Made by a program: the position numbers and the translations under genes. This document shows, in pieces, positions 9,739-21,366 of a stretch of 64,000 nucleotides of DNA (positions are counted from its first letter, which is position 1; the number at the start of each line of letters is the position of its first letter). The notes under the pieces were generated by a model. It had not been told where the DNA came from. It saw only the letters and a list, made by a program, of their open reading frames with translations, and did not search any database. The stretch comes from Nematostella vectensis (Eukaryota > Cnidaria > Anthozoa > Actiniaria > Edwardsiidae). The stretch lies in NCBI RefSeq assembly GCF_932526225.1, contig NC_064045.1:14378442-14442441 (forward strand). The letters are read 5' to 3'.

Positions 9739-12700
9739 ATGGCATTAAGGTCACTCTCGAAACACATCTGGAGGAGTAATTCTTACAACAAGTGGAGTGC
9801 ATGTGGAATAGCCCAGCAGTTACTCTATTCAACTGAGCCAGATCCGCTCACAAAGGAAACTTTATTTTTCAAACTCCCTGTCAAGGAAATCTTACCAACT
9901 TCTAACGACCCAATCGCAGGTCGGAAATGGTTACCAGGATCCCACGGTCGAGGTTTCCCAAAATACTTGGCTAAGCCCAGGAAGGACTTCCCGCATGCAT
10001 TAATGGCTAAATCCGCTGACATGTACAGTATTGACGAAATCGCCAAAGTCACAAGACAAGTTATTGATGAAGATCTCCCAAAATGTGGCGCTGTGCTGTT
10101 CCGAGGCCTTAATCTCTACGAAGTACAAGATTTCGCTCATTTTTCTCTAGCCTTGGGATTCAGGAGTATGGAATACACGGGAGGGTTAGCAAACAGAGAA
10201 GCTGTGGACAGTGAGGCAAATGTTTACTCTGCAAATGATGATCCATCAGTGTACACTATTGAGCCGCATAATGAGATGGCATACTCCCCTGTCTACCCTA
10301 GAAAGGTGGGTAGAGTAATGAGATGGCAAACTCCCCTGTCTACCCTAGAAAGGTGGGTAGAGTAATGAGATGGCATACTCCCCTGTCTACCCTAGAAAGG
10401 TGGGTAGAGTAATGAGATGGCATACTCCCCTGTCTACCCTAGAAAGGTGGGTAGAGTAATGAGATGGCATACTCCCCTGTCTACCCTAGAAAGGTGGGTA
10501 GAGTAATGAGATGGCATACTCCCCTGTCTACCCTAGAAAGGTGGGTAGAGTAATGAGATGGCATACTCCCTTGTCTACCCTAGAAAGGTGGGTAGAGTAA
10601 TGAGATGGCATATTCCCCTGTCTACCCTAGAAAGGTGGGTAGAGTAATGAGATGGCATACTCCCCTGTCTACCCTAGAAAGGTGGGTAGAGTAATGAGAT
10701 GGCATACTCCCCTGTCTACCCTAGAAAGGTGGGTAGAGTAATGAGATGGCATACTCCCCTGTCTACCCTAGAAAGGTGGGTAGAGTAATGAGATGGCAAA
10801 CTCCCCTGTCTACCCTAGAAAGGTGGGTAGAGTAATGAGATGGCATACTCCCTTGTCTACCCTAGAAAGGTGGGTAGAGTAATGAGATGGCATACTCCCT
10901 TGTCTACCCTAGAAAGGTGGGTAGAGTAATGAGATGGCATACTCCCTTGTCTACCCTAGAAAGGTGGGTAGAGTAATGAGATGGCATACTCCCTTGTCTA
11001 CCCTAGAAAGGTGGGTAGAGTAATGAGATGGCATACTCCCCTGTCTACCCTAGAAAGGTGGGTAGAGTAATGAGATGGCATACTCCCCTGTCTACCCTAG
11101 AAAGGTGGGTAGAGTAATGAGATGCATACTCCCTTGTCTACCCTAGAAAGGTGGGTAGAGTAATGAGATGGCATACTCCCTTGTCTACCCTAGAAAGGTG
11201 GGTAGAGTAATGAGATGGCATACTCCCTTGTCTACCCTAGAAAGGTGGGTAGAGTAATGAGATGGCATACTCCCTTGTCTACCCTAGAAAGGTGGGTAGA
11301 GTAATGAGATGGCATACTCCCTTGTCTACCCTAGAAAGGTGGGTAGAGTAATGAGATGGCATACTCCCTTGTCTACCCTAGAAAGGTGGGTAGAGTAATG
11401 AGATGGCATACTCCCCTGTCTACCATAGAAAGGTGGGTAGAGTAATGAGATGGCATACTCCCTTGTCTACCCTAGAAAGGTGGGTAGAGTAATGAGATGC
11501 ATACTCCCTTGTCTACCCTAGAAAGGTGGGTAGAGTAATGAGATGGCATACTCCCCTGTCTACCCTAGAAAGGTGGGTAGAGTAATGAGATGGCATACTC
11601 CCTTGTCTACCCTAGAAAGGTGGGTAGAGTAATGAGATGGCATACTCCCCTGTCTACCCTAGAAAGGTGGGTAGAGTAATGAGATGGCATACTCCCCTGT
11701 CTACCCTAGAAAGGTGGGTAGAGTAATGAGATGGCATACTCCCCTGTCTACCCTAGAAAGGTGGGTAGAGTAATGAGATGCATACTCCCTTGTCTACCCT
11801 AGAAAGGTGGGTAGAGTAATGAGATGGCATACTCCCTTGTCTACCCTAGAAAGGTGGGTAGAGTAATGAGATGGCATACTCCCCTGTCTACCCTAGAAAG
11901 GTGGGTAGAGTAATGAGATGGCATACTCCCCTGTCTACCCTAGAAAGGTGGGTAGAGTAATGAGATGGCATACTCCCCTGTCTACCCTAGAAAGGTGGGT
12001 AGAGTAATGAGATGGCATACTCCCCTGTCTACCCTAGAAAGGTGGGTAGAGTAATGAGATGCATACTCCCTTGTCTACCCTAGAAAGGTGGGTAGAGTAA
12101 TGAGATGGCATACTCCCTTGTCTACCATAGAAAGGTGGGTAGAGTAATGAGATGCATACTCCCTTGTCTACCCTAGAAAGGTGGGTAGAGTAATGAGATG
12201 GCATACTCCCTTGTCTACCCTAGAAAGGTGGGTAGAGTAATGAGATGGCATACTCCCCTGTCTACCCTAGAAAGGTGGGTAGAGTAATGAGATGGCATAC
12301 TCCCCTGTCTACCATAGAAAGGTGGGTAGAGTAATGAGATGGCATACTCCCTTGTCTACCCTAGAAAGGTGGGTAGAGTAATGAGATGGCATACTCTCTT
12401 GTCTACCCTAGAAAGGTGGGTAGAGTAATGAGATGGCATACTCCCTTGTCTACCCTAGAAAGGTGGGTAGAGTAATGAGATGGCATACTCCCCTGTCTAC
12501 CATAGAAAGGTGGGTAGAGTAATGAGATGGCATACCCCCTTGTCTACCCTAGAAAGGTGGGTAGAGTAATGAGATGGCATACTCCCCTGTCTACCCTAGA
12601 AAGGTGGGTAGAGTAATGAGATGGCATACTCCCTTGTCTACCCTAGAAATGAAAATAGCCATTCTTGTTGCAGTACTTGTATTTTTTTTTCATTATTTTT

Positions 12701-14276
12701 TTTACTCGATACCAAACTTTTTCTCAATTTGTTGTTCTACTTTTTTTTATTTTATCTAATTTGTTCCATACTTTTCTGACTATCTTTCTCTCTGCAGCTA
12801 ATATTTTTCTGTGCCGAGGAGCCAGCTGAAGGGTGTGGCGGGTACACCGTCCTCTGTAAAAGTTCTGACTTTTTGCCGAACATTCACCCCGATGTGATAA
12901 ACAAACTTGGGGAGAAACAGATCCGTTATATAAATCGAGTGCCAGACAAGGTTCGATCCAGTTATATCTCCTGGCAACAGGTTTTTCATACCACGGATAA
13001 AAAGGTTTGTCATCTCAGGATACAACACTCTAGTGAATAAAAAAAATCGGAGCAAAGGTGGTAATATCTTTTAAGCTTTTTATAATTGATGACAATACTA
13101 ACAAAGTAGCTTTTAACGATTTTTCTCTATGGTAAAATCTTGCATCCTCTTGAGATTTCTTTCTTAATTATAGGATAACTTTTAGGTAATTGTGAAATTC
13201 CAGAGAATATCCATACCCCCCATGCAGGGGGTCGGAGGCGTGACCCCCGACCCCTCTGCAATTTCAGGCCCGTACCCAGGATTTTTCTTGAGAGGGTGCG
13301 AAATCCGAAAAGGTGGACCTAATTATTCCTGGGGGGAGGGGGGGGGATGAGTTCTCGGATAGAAATCTGACCACCCCCGACAGAACAAAAGGGATTTTTT
13401 TAAGCCTTTGCAGTATCTTCGCGGGACCTTTATTGTCGGATTTGGCTACATACCAGAGTAATCTAGCTTATGCTTTATAGTTTTGTCTACAAATAGCACG
13501 TCCATTGGAAACCGAAAGTGGACATTCGGCCGTTGCGTGTGTGTGTGTGGGGGGGGGGGGGGGGGGGGGGGAGGGGGTGCGCAGCCCCTGCCCCCCCCCC
13601 CCCCCACTGAGTACGGGGCTGAATTTCCAACCCCCTTGGGAAAAAATGAATACAGTAACTGTTAAGGTAAAAGGGCATTTTACCCCCCCCCCCTCCCCCA
13701 TCCCCTCTGGTAATTCCTTGGCGTTTGACCCCCGCCTCCCCCCCCCCCCCCCCCCCCCCCACACACACACACCCCGGAATTGAAGAATTGAATAATGAAG
13801 ACCAATTTCAATAAATTTACCCTTAGGATGGTATCTTATAGTAAAAGTGCATTTTAAATTTACAGAAAGTTGAACACTTCCTTGAGACAAAAGGCTTCAC
13901 CTTCAGATGGCAACCTCACACAGGCTCCCTGGAATATTGGATAATTCTCCCCGCATTTATGTCCCAGCCTGATACCGGTGAGAGAATATGGTTCAACCAA
14001 GTCCACCTCCACAGTATGTCGTCCTTCGTGGAATCCCCCATGTTCCCCGGACACGGCAGCCTTGATCAAATCTACACGTATGATTGCCAGTATGGAGACG
14101 GAAGTAAAATTGAACCGGAAGTACTCGAGCACATCCGGGGCTGTATCTGGAATAGCACGGTTGGATTCCAGTGGCGCCAGGGAGACATGCTATTGGTGGA
14201 TAACCTGACGACGCTACACGGGAGACTGGGATTTAACGGAAAGAGAAAGATTCTGGCTACATTACTTGAGAACTAA
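9739..14276 (+). CDS. TauD/TfdA-family 2-oxoglutarate dioxygenase, copy 2
   Basis: Three coding exons, 9739-10305, 12798-13004 and 13866-14276, join in phase 0 to 394 residues. The first two exons have exactly the lengths of copy 1 (567 and 207 bp). Key residues are kept: H177-N-E179 in EPHNEMAYSP, H376 in TLHGRLGF and R385 in GKRKIL, so the enzyme should be functional with Fe(II) and 2-oxoglutarate; the substrate is unknown. The N-terminus (MALRSLSKHIWRSNSYNKWS) again looks like a mitochondrial leader. TTATTTCCAG about 18 bp before the ATG implies a non-coding upstream exon. Intron 1 is almost wholly a minisatellite made of the end of exon 1 plus its donor. The canonical site is taken as the first donor, at 10306, because it matches copy 1. 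Confidence 0.9.
10270..12650 (+). repeat. 47-bp minisatellite made of exon 1 end plus splice donor
   Basis: About 50 nearly identical units of 47 bp; some have 46 (GAGATGCATACTCCC variant). Each unit contains 36 nt identical or nearly so to the last 12 codons of exon 1 (NEMAYSPVYPRK) followed by GTGGGTAGAGT, the donor and first intron bases. The array starts inside exon 1 and ends at about 12648, where the last unit loses the donor (GAAATGAAAA). Variants include CCCCTG/CCCTTG and TACCCTAG/TACCATAG. Copy 1 of the gene has a single copy of this junction. Confidence 0.97.
13195..13400. repeat. possible DNA-transposon remnant in dioxygenase intron 2
   Basis: GCCCGTACCCAGGATTTTTC and the surrounding G/C-run sequence resemble a short dispersed repeat. 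A similar phrase, GCGGATCCAGGATTTTCAG, occurs at about 55226. No termini could be defined. Confidence 0.3.
13541..13760. repeat. alternating poly-G and poly-C runs
   Basis: Runs of 10-20 or more G (13549-13575) and C (13589-13605, 13683-13692, 13738-13760), with short (AC)n/(GT)n. These can form G-quadruplexes on either strand. Open frames across them are low-complexity artefacts. Confidence 0.9.
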
Positions 14277-14494
14277 CACAACACATCCTGATAATGTCAC
14301 TCAAAGACTGAGGGGGGAAATTTAGGGAAAACCCTCAAAGCTTTCTATTCGAGCTTTTCCTAAGACTGAGAAAACCAATCCGGGAGATATTGAAAAATTC
14401 TGGCAGCATGGCCACAAAGAGTGGTATAAAAGATGATCAAAGATACTTGGCTATATAGTTCACGATTTCGTTAAGCACATAATGAAACACCATC

Positions 14495-14500
14495 AATAAA
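14495..14500 (+). terminator. poly(A) signal of dioxygenase copy 2
   Basis: AATAAA, about 220 bp downstream of the stop codon at 14276, in AT-rich sequence. Confidence 0.6.
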
Positions 14501-16372
14501 GTTTAGAAACAAAGTGAACTGCAGCAAGGATCGGAGGGTGTAAGGATTCGAAAAGAAAACACAATCCCTTATTAACCCTATTCAGACTGGGCGGGGTAGG
14601 GGGGGGGCTCTTTAAAGTTCTTAAAACCTTCCACTCATATCATTCCAGCCAAAACAAAGCATAGATAAACTTTCAAATTCTAAAAAGGGGATTGAATTTG
14701 ATTGACATTTGAATTTTCCACAAATCTTTGAAATTTCCTTGGCCGCGCAAAAGGAGATTGAATCGAGTGAATGATTACACGTTTTGGCGGGAAAATCTTA
14801 AACAACGTATTTTCCTTAAATCCGTTAAAATTCAGAGACGTCAATACCACAAAATATCGGCGAATTATTTTCGATTGCAATGCTACCCAAAATGAAGCGA
14901 AGAATCTAGTCGAGAATTGTATGCGAAAAAAGAAAATATCGTTTTGTTGTAGGTTTCAAAAACAGCGCGCGCTCGTGAGAATGTCGCCATTCTAGATTGC
15001 GAATGCAGCGCGCGCGCACAATGCAAAAACAATTCAGAGACTAAAAAATATCTGCTAAATTTTGCAGATTTGTTTCCTGAAGTCAAATAATCAATTGACT
15101 ACCAGGTTGAGATATAAAGATGACGGTAAAAGTTGTAACCACACAAAGTCCTTCAGCAATAACTAAGAAGACATGAAGATGAGAACCGGTTTAGCGCGTA
15201 CATATGTTTTCTCATGTAATTTGGTTGACATCTCGATCTACGTCACAAATGACTGGACCCGGGCCTTTCAGTTCACGGCCTTTTTTTCCGAAGGTTGACC
15301 AAAATACCTCAATATTACAGATACTGCCAAATTTTCGACTTTAATAAGACTTCTTCAAGGCAGACTCATGTAGTGCTAGCCCGAAGGTACACCAGAGTTG
15401 GGCTATTAGAGCACAAGAATGAGTTCTAATTTATAAAGATAAAAGGGTTGAAGTCAGTTTTGAACGGGTTAAAACAGCTTTATGTTAGACTGTGAAGCTT
15501 CCTCGGCACTCTGGTTATTTTAAGGAACAAATGATGCTTCCCCTCTGCGTTATGTCATTATTATTCTTATATCTCGTAAAAAACATATGTTGCTGTTGAA
15601 GCCGCATGATATAAATACACCGTGCGAACTCCCAAGAGACCAAAGGTGCCCGAATAGACGTCAATATTTTTAGAATATCACTGTCACGGTACTGAATAAG
15701 CCCTCGAGAGACCCAAGGCGCCCAAATAGACTTCTATATTTTCTATTATACGTCTCAGCGACCTGTGCGTGGCCTAACTGGCTAAGACAGGGCTGGGATC
15801 CTGGTTATTGCCAGGTTATTGTCCTGGTTATGCGCGGGTACCTCAGGTTCCTTTGTGCTGTACAGTTCGCTAGATAGCGGTGTTGGGGCCGAAATCTCCA
15901 GCCTAGCTGCCATACAGTGATTCAGCGCACGCCTGGATGTATGGTCTATTTTTTTTTTAATTAAACGCAGACACGAGTTCGATCCTAGGTGTCAAACCTT
16001 TTTTTTTTTCTCCTTTTATTTCTTTTATAATTTTCATCCGATTTGTTAGTTTTATATGCCTTTATTCTCTAAATATGCATTCATGGATTTTTTTAATTTC
16101 TTTTTTCTTGCCAATTCTTTATTTTTATTTTCAAAATTTTAAGTCCATCGCTCTTCCAGAGAGCGATTTCAAATACCAGTCATAACTAAGACACGCGGAT
16201 CAGTTAAAACCAAGACGTTAAAACATATTACGTATGAAAATGGATCATATCAGGTATATTTTCTGTGCGGATTTAATTATTTTATTTATTAATGCGATTA
16301 CAAAACAGGCAATTTAAGATAAGTTCACTGTATTTTTTTTCTTTTATGTTGTTTATTTCTAATTGCAATTCT
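14501..16372. other. intergenic, dioxygenase copy 2 to kinase gene
   Basis: No coding sequence seen. At 15625-15745 two diverged copies of a segment containing GAGACCAAAGGTGCCC / GAGACCCAAGGCGCCC lie in tandem. At 15772-15955 a tRNA-like A-box (TGGCCTAACTGG) is followed by SINE-like sequence, and a B-box-like GAGTTCGATCC occurs at 15975. This might be a decayed SINE. The rest is T-rich and unremarkable. Confidence 0.4.
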
Positions 16373-16380
16373 TGACGTCA
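16373..16380. promoter_or_regulatory. palindromic CRE-like site upstream of the kinase gene
   Basis: TGACGTCA, a full cAMP-response element consensus, 115 bp upstream of the kinase ATG. CREB/CREM-type factors bind this site and drive many post-meiotic male germline genes in mammals. Relevance here is inference, since an 8-bp match can occur by chance. Confidence 0.35.
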
Positions 16381-16494
16381 CGCGTTAAGTGTCGCGCGCG
16401 CTTAGTTAAGGAGGCAAGAGCTTGCACGGACTAAATCTCAATACAAAGATAACCAACACGCGAAATTTGGCCTACAAGCCCTGCAAGTATTGGA

Positions 16495-19400
16495 ATGGCG
16501 ACAAAGTATAGCGTTCCTGGAAAAACTGGAATTACATTAGTGAAGAAAGGGGATGCTTGGGTACCTAAAAAGGAGGAGAGAAAGACCACATTGGAGCTTC
16601 ATGGTTATACAGTTATGAGGAATCTAGGCGAAGGGGCATTTGCAAAGGTCAAGCTGGCAAAATCCAAAAAACATAACTGCCATGTCGCTATCAAGATTAT
16701 TGACAAGAGAAAGGCACCTAAGGACTATATTTATAAGTTTTTACCCAGAGAGATTCGTGTTATGCACAAACTCAACCATCCAAATGTGGTAAGTAAAAGA
16801 AGCGTTTGAAATAAGCCAAGCTAATGAAACGTTCTGCAATTTTCATAAAAAAAGATTAAAAAAAATATTTTGACAATCATCATCACGATGGCTATTAACA
16901 TCACCATCACCATCATCACCACCATCACCACAACCCAGTCACCATCACCACAACCCAGTCACCATCACCATCACCACAACCCAGTCACCATCACCATCAC
17001 CACAACCCAGTCACCATCACCATCACCATCACCACAACCCAGTCACCATAACCATCACCACCATCAACATCACCATCACTATCATTACCACCATCACCAC
17101 AACCCAGTCACCATCACCACAACCCAGTCACCATCACCACCACCAGCACCATTACCATCACCACAACCCAGTCACCATCACCATCACCACAACCCAGTCA
17201 CCATAACCATCACCACCATCAACATCACCATCACTATCATTACCACCATCACCACAACCCAGTCACCATCACCACCATCACCACAAACCAGTCACCATCA
17301 CCACCACCAGCACCATCACCATCACCATCACCACAACCCAGTCACCATCACCATCACCACCTTCACCACAAACCAGTCACCATCACCACAACCCAGTCAC
17401 CATCACCATCACCACCATCACCACAAACCAGTCATCATCACCACCACCAGCACCATCACCATCACCATCACCACCATCACTACAACCCAGTCACCATCAC
17501 CACCACCATAACCATCATCACCATCACCACAAACCAGTCACCATAACCATCACCACCATCAACATCACCATTACTATCATTACCACCATCACCACAACCC
17601 AGTCACCATCACCACCACCATCACCACAAACCAGTCACCATCATCATCACGACCATCAACAGCACCATCACCATCATCACAACCCAGTCACCATCACCAT
17701 CACCATTTTAGCCATCACCACCATATCTATTGTCATCAGTATCATTGCCAACAACATCTCCGTCTTCATTATCACTACATTATCATCATCATTTATTATT
17801 GTCACCATCATTATCATCACTATTAAATCATTGTTATTCACGCTTCATCTGTTCACCGGCTCTGCTAAATGGTTGCACTTCACTTTACTTTATCCTTTAA
17901 TAAATGTCTTGTGTACCCTTTTCAAATTTTGTCATCCGCACAATTTCGATATCATGAGCTGTTTAATCCACCAGATTCAGCTTTACGAAGCCATTGAAAC
18001 CGAGACCAAGGTATACCTAATCCTAGAGCTCGCCGAGGGCGGTGACCTGCTGGAGTACATCAATAAAAACGCGTTATTGCCCGAGGAGCGGGCGCGGGTG
18101 ATTTTCTGTCAGTTTGTAGCCACGATGGCGTACTGTCACAAGGAACGTGTGGTGCATAGGGACCTGAAGTGCGAAAACTTGCTGCTTGACGCGAATGGCC
18201 GGCTCAAGATAACAGGTAGACGTAGACACCCTACGTGCATTGCTAAAAAATACCAAAGCAGCGAATTCTATCATAATTGTCTGAGAGAAGAGAAGTTTTT
18301 TTTTGCTGGCATAGATATTAATAAGAACGCAATCAAAACGCGCTTGGTGTCATTTCCCGTGGAGGGGAGGGGGGGAGGGGGTTCTTCCCATGTCGACCTG
18401 ATAGGGATGCTCGTCGTATTTTTAAGGGGTCACAATCGGGCCTCAGGTATTTTTAGGGGGTATCCGAGAAAAAAAATGGGTTGTCTGCAAAATTGATCAG
18501 GCAAGTTCACTGGTGGTTCCACAACAGGAAGGAGAGAGGGTACTGGGAACGAGGTTGTAGAGAAAATCACAAAAATGGGGGGAGGGGTAAGGGACGAACC
18601 ATTAAAAATCACTGTTACCCACCTTTGATGTACGTGAGTAAAATGCATGCTGCTAGCAAGGCCAACAAAAATTATTGGCTTATCGTGTAATACCCACAAG
18701 ACCAACATCCAACAGACTTTCTGCGGTTCTTACTATTGCGCGCGCACATTGATAGACTATTATTATGCTATTGCGTTTATAGGATTTTAAATCCCAAAGA
18801 CTTCGGCATTAACACCCACAAGACCAACGTCCTTTATACATTCTTTTTTCTCTTGCGCGCGAACATCTATACATCATTTTGCTGTTAAATTTATTATTAA
18901 GTCCAACAAATTCCAAAGATTTCGGCTTTGCGTGTAACACCCACAAGACCAACATCCTTTAGACATTATGTAGTCCTTATTCTTGAGCGCGCACATCGAT
19001 AAACTATTGTTATGCTCGTGCGTATATAGATTAACGAGTCCAACAAATTCCATAGATTTCGGCTTTGCGTGTAACACCCACAAGACCAACATCCTTCAGA
19101 CATTCTGTGGCTCGTACGCTTACTGTTCTCCCGAGATCCTTCGCGGTGACTTGTACGATGGCCAGGCCTCGGATATCTGGAGCATGGGTGTGGTGCTGTA
19201 CGCGCTGGTCTGCGCTAGACTGCCTTTTGGCGATGACGACCTAAGGGCGATTATGAACAGGGAGCCGAGAAAGCTAAGGTTCTCTAAGAAGACAAGTAAA
19301 GGTTTGTAACGAGATTTGTATTTTTGTATCTTCCAGAATGCCTAAGAAGCAATATTAGCATATTTGAACAGCCAAGTTTATTATACGAATGCAAAGTTCT

Positions 19401-21231
19401 TGTATTAGAGATGGCGGAGAAAAGAGAAGGAGCTATGCCTATTCTCCAAAAATAACATAATGGGTGCGAAACCCCTTCCATCACCCATACAAAGAGCTCT
19501 GTTGTGCGGTTAATTCATTGAGGGATGGAGGGAGGTGCAAATATAACATGCAACTGCTATCTTAGCATTTTAGAGCTTCAAGAATTACCCCCGAAACCCT
19601 GGAACTAATAGCTATGTTCTTACACAAACCTCTTCTTGTTTGACTAGAATGCCGCGAGTTGATCCGTAAGATGCTGGCGCTGGACGAGAAAAAGCGACCC
19701 ACAGCAGAAGAACTGCTTCACGAGCCTTGGTGTAAGGAGCCACTGCGTAAGATGCCCGAGCTGGCCTACCTCGGCCACAGGAAGCCATCCATGACACACA
19801 TCCATCCATCACCACCTCCCCCACCCCCTATCAACGAATACGGTGAGATATTAATGCCTGCGCTGGCCTACCTCGGCCACAGAAGGCTATTAACGAATGC
19901 GGTGAGATATTAATTCCAGAGCTGGCCTACCTCGGCCACAAAAGGCCATCCATGACACACATCCGCCCTTCGCCATCTCCCCCTATCAACGAATTCGGTG
20001 AGATATTTTTATGGTACAGATACAATCATCACCACCTCACCCCCTCCCTTTCACCCATTAACGGGTCTGGTGACTTATATACTTGATACAGATATGAAGC
20101 CCATAGCTAAACGACTTTTTTTCGCCGCTGATGAAGTTTTCCCTGCCTGGACAATATTTGTTGAGGATTAAGCCATACCTGGCTGAAATTCGTTATTTTT
20201 TGCCGTAGTCATTGAATTTTTTCCAAACTTATCCCCTGGCTGAACACCATTTTTTTCGTAGTTGATGAAGTTTTCCCAGCAACAGTTCATCCCCTCTGCG
20301 ATCAGGGCGTAGTCTCTTGTCTAGCGTACCCCGGTGCCAACATACCCATCCGGTACCGGTATGACCGGGGGCGCAGGCACACCATCGCCATGACAACGCC
20401 CCTGGTGGCGGGAAACCAAAACAAGCGGCGGGTTTCCCTGCGAGACGAGCTGCTGAGAACTATCGCTGATAAGGTCATTAGGAAAAACTCCTCACAGCTT
20501 ATTGCTGAAGAGATGCGCCAGTCAAAGTCACTTGAAAATATCAAGAAGATAAACCAAGGTAAAAAAAGTTTTTCCACTCGTTTTTATCTTCTTAAAAGGT
20601 GTCGAGTAATAACCATGGTCGGTAATAGTGGCATCCTTGCAAGATTCAGGATAAAGATATCTTCTTCTAATACAGAAAAAAGCTCTAACCTGCTAAGCTT
20701 ATCGTAGCGATATTTCATACCCACTTCATCTTTACAGGAAAACACCCGCGCAGAGCCTCTATCGTCCATGACGTCATCGAAGTAGATCGCAACATCGCGA
20801 AGGAACGTCGCATGTCTATGAGCACGCGTAAGAAATCCATAGTCGCTGACGTCGTGTACAACCCGGAGAAAGACAAGGTCCACAACCCGCCCAAGAAATT
20901 CGCGCATCTTGAAGCCCGCCCATATAAGGGCACAGTGAACATGCCAGGATTGGAGGTCACAGCTGATCAGGACAACCGTAGGAAAGAGCTTGCGTCACTT
21001 AAGTTCTCCAAGGCGGGGACCGCTGCTCGGGTTGCTGCAAAGGAGGCTCATAGGGAAGTGGAGCGCAGGCGCGCCTCGGTGTCCGAGGGGACTGGCCCTG
21101 CGTGTGACGAGCGACTCAAGCGGCTTGAGAAATGGAGGATGAAGTGTATGAAGATCCTAAACAAGACAGCGGTTGTGGGCGATAACTTTTCTTTTACTGT
21201 TGTTAGTCAAGGTACTGAGAGCCAGGGGTAA
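16495..21231 (+). CDS. testis-specific serine/threonine kinase-like protein (TSSK4-type)
   Basis: Six coding exons: 16495-16788, 17975-18215, 19056-19301, 19648-19842, 20325-20558 and 20738-21231. They join in phase to 567 residues. Kinase features are complete: glycine loop LGEGAFAKV (44-52), K67 in VAIK, E86, HRDLKCEN (159-166), D179-F-G, activation-loop T194 in QTFCGSYAYCSPEIL, SDIWSMGVVLY, and a last helix near LLHEPW (about 288). SPE replaces the usual APE. The FLPREI block and FCGSYAYCSPEIL resemble TSSK4. The tail of about 280 residues is basic (RKKSIVADVVYNPEKDK) with no domain that I recognise; most TSSKs are shorter. The exon 5 acceptor is ambiguous: AG at 20312 or 20324, both in frame, differing by four codons. 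Introns 3 and 4 contain decayed copies of exon parts. Confidence 0.9.
16878..17760 (+). repeat. CACCAT/CAACCCAGTCACCAT satellite in kinase intron 1
   Basis: A degenerate array of ACC and ATC triplets punctuated by CAACCCAGTCACCATCACC, with a longer higher-order unit of about 120-130 bp. The His/Thr-rich open frame across it is a repeat artefact: there is no splice logic, and exons 1 and 2 join directly in phase. Confidence 0.95.
18650..19055 (+). repeat. three decayed tandem copies of the kinase exon 3 start
   Basis: Upstream of real exon 3 (19056), sequence matching the acceptor region and the first 15-20 codons of that exon occurs three times, beginning near 18660, 18790 and 18900. Each contains ACACCCACAAGACCAAC-like sequence followed by GCGCGC-rich intron sequence. 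The third copy is closest (CCAAAGATTTCGGCTTTGCG), differs by few bases, and keeps AAG before ATTTC. The first copy has TTATTGGCTTATCG in place of ATTTCGGCTTTGCG. These are pseudo-exons in an array of about 125-135-bp units whose last unit is the real exon. Confidence 0.85.
19762..20005 (+). repeat. tandem copies of kinase exon 4 end plus donor
   Basis: The segment CTGGCCTACCTCGGCCACA ... ATCAACGAATACG|GTGAGATATT is present three times (about 19762-19850, 19861-19912 with an internal deletion, 19920-20006). Each copy keeps a GGTGAGATATT donor. The first is used as exon 4 because it follows the kinase domain without a break and joins exon 5 in phase. Confidence 0.85.
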
Positions 21232-21360
21232 CTGTACGGATGCGAAGATGTAAAATTTATTTGATGTTATTCAATTATTTTTATGGTTGGTACCATATTT
21301 TTCACACTGATTTGTTGTGGCGTGAGACGCTGACACTGAATCAAGAGCATGTAAAGTTTC

Positions 21361-21366
21361 AATAAA
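21361..21366 (+). terminator. poly(A) signal of the kinase gene
   Basis: AATAAA, 130 bp downstream of the stop codon, followed by ACTTGTC. Confidence 0.65.

Noticed and set aside
13468-13890. Pro/Gly-rich frames near 13.5-13.9 kb
   Set aside because: Created by poly-G and poly-C runs in a dioxygenase intron.
16870-17511. His-rich protein frame
   Set aside because: Low-complexity CAC/ACC satellite inside kinase intron 1; exons on both sides join in phase without it.
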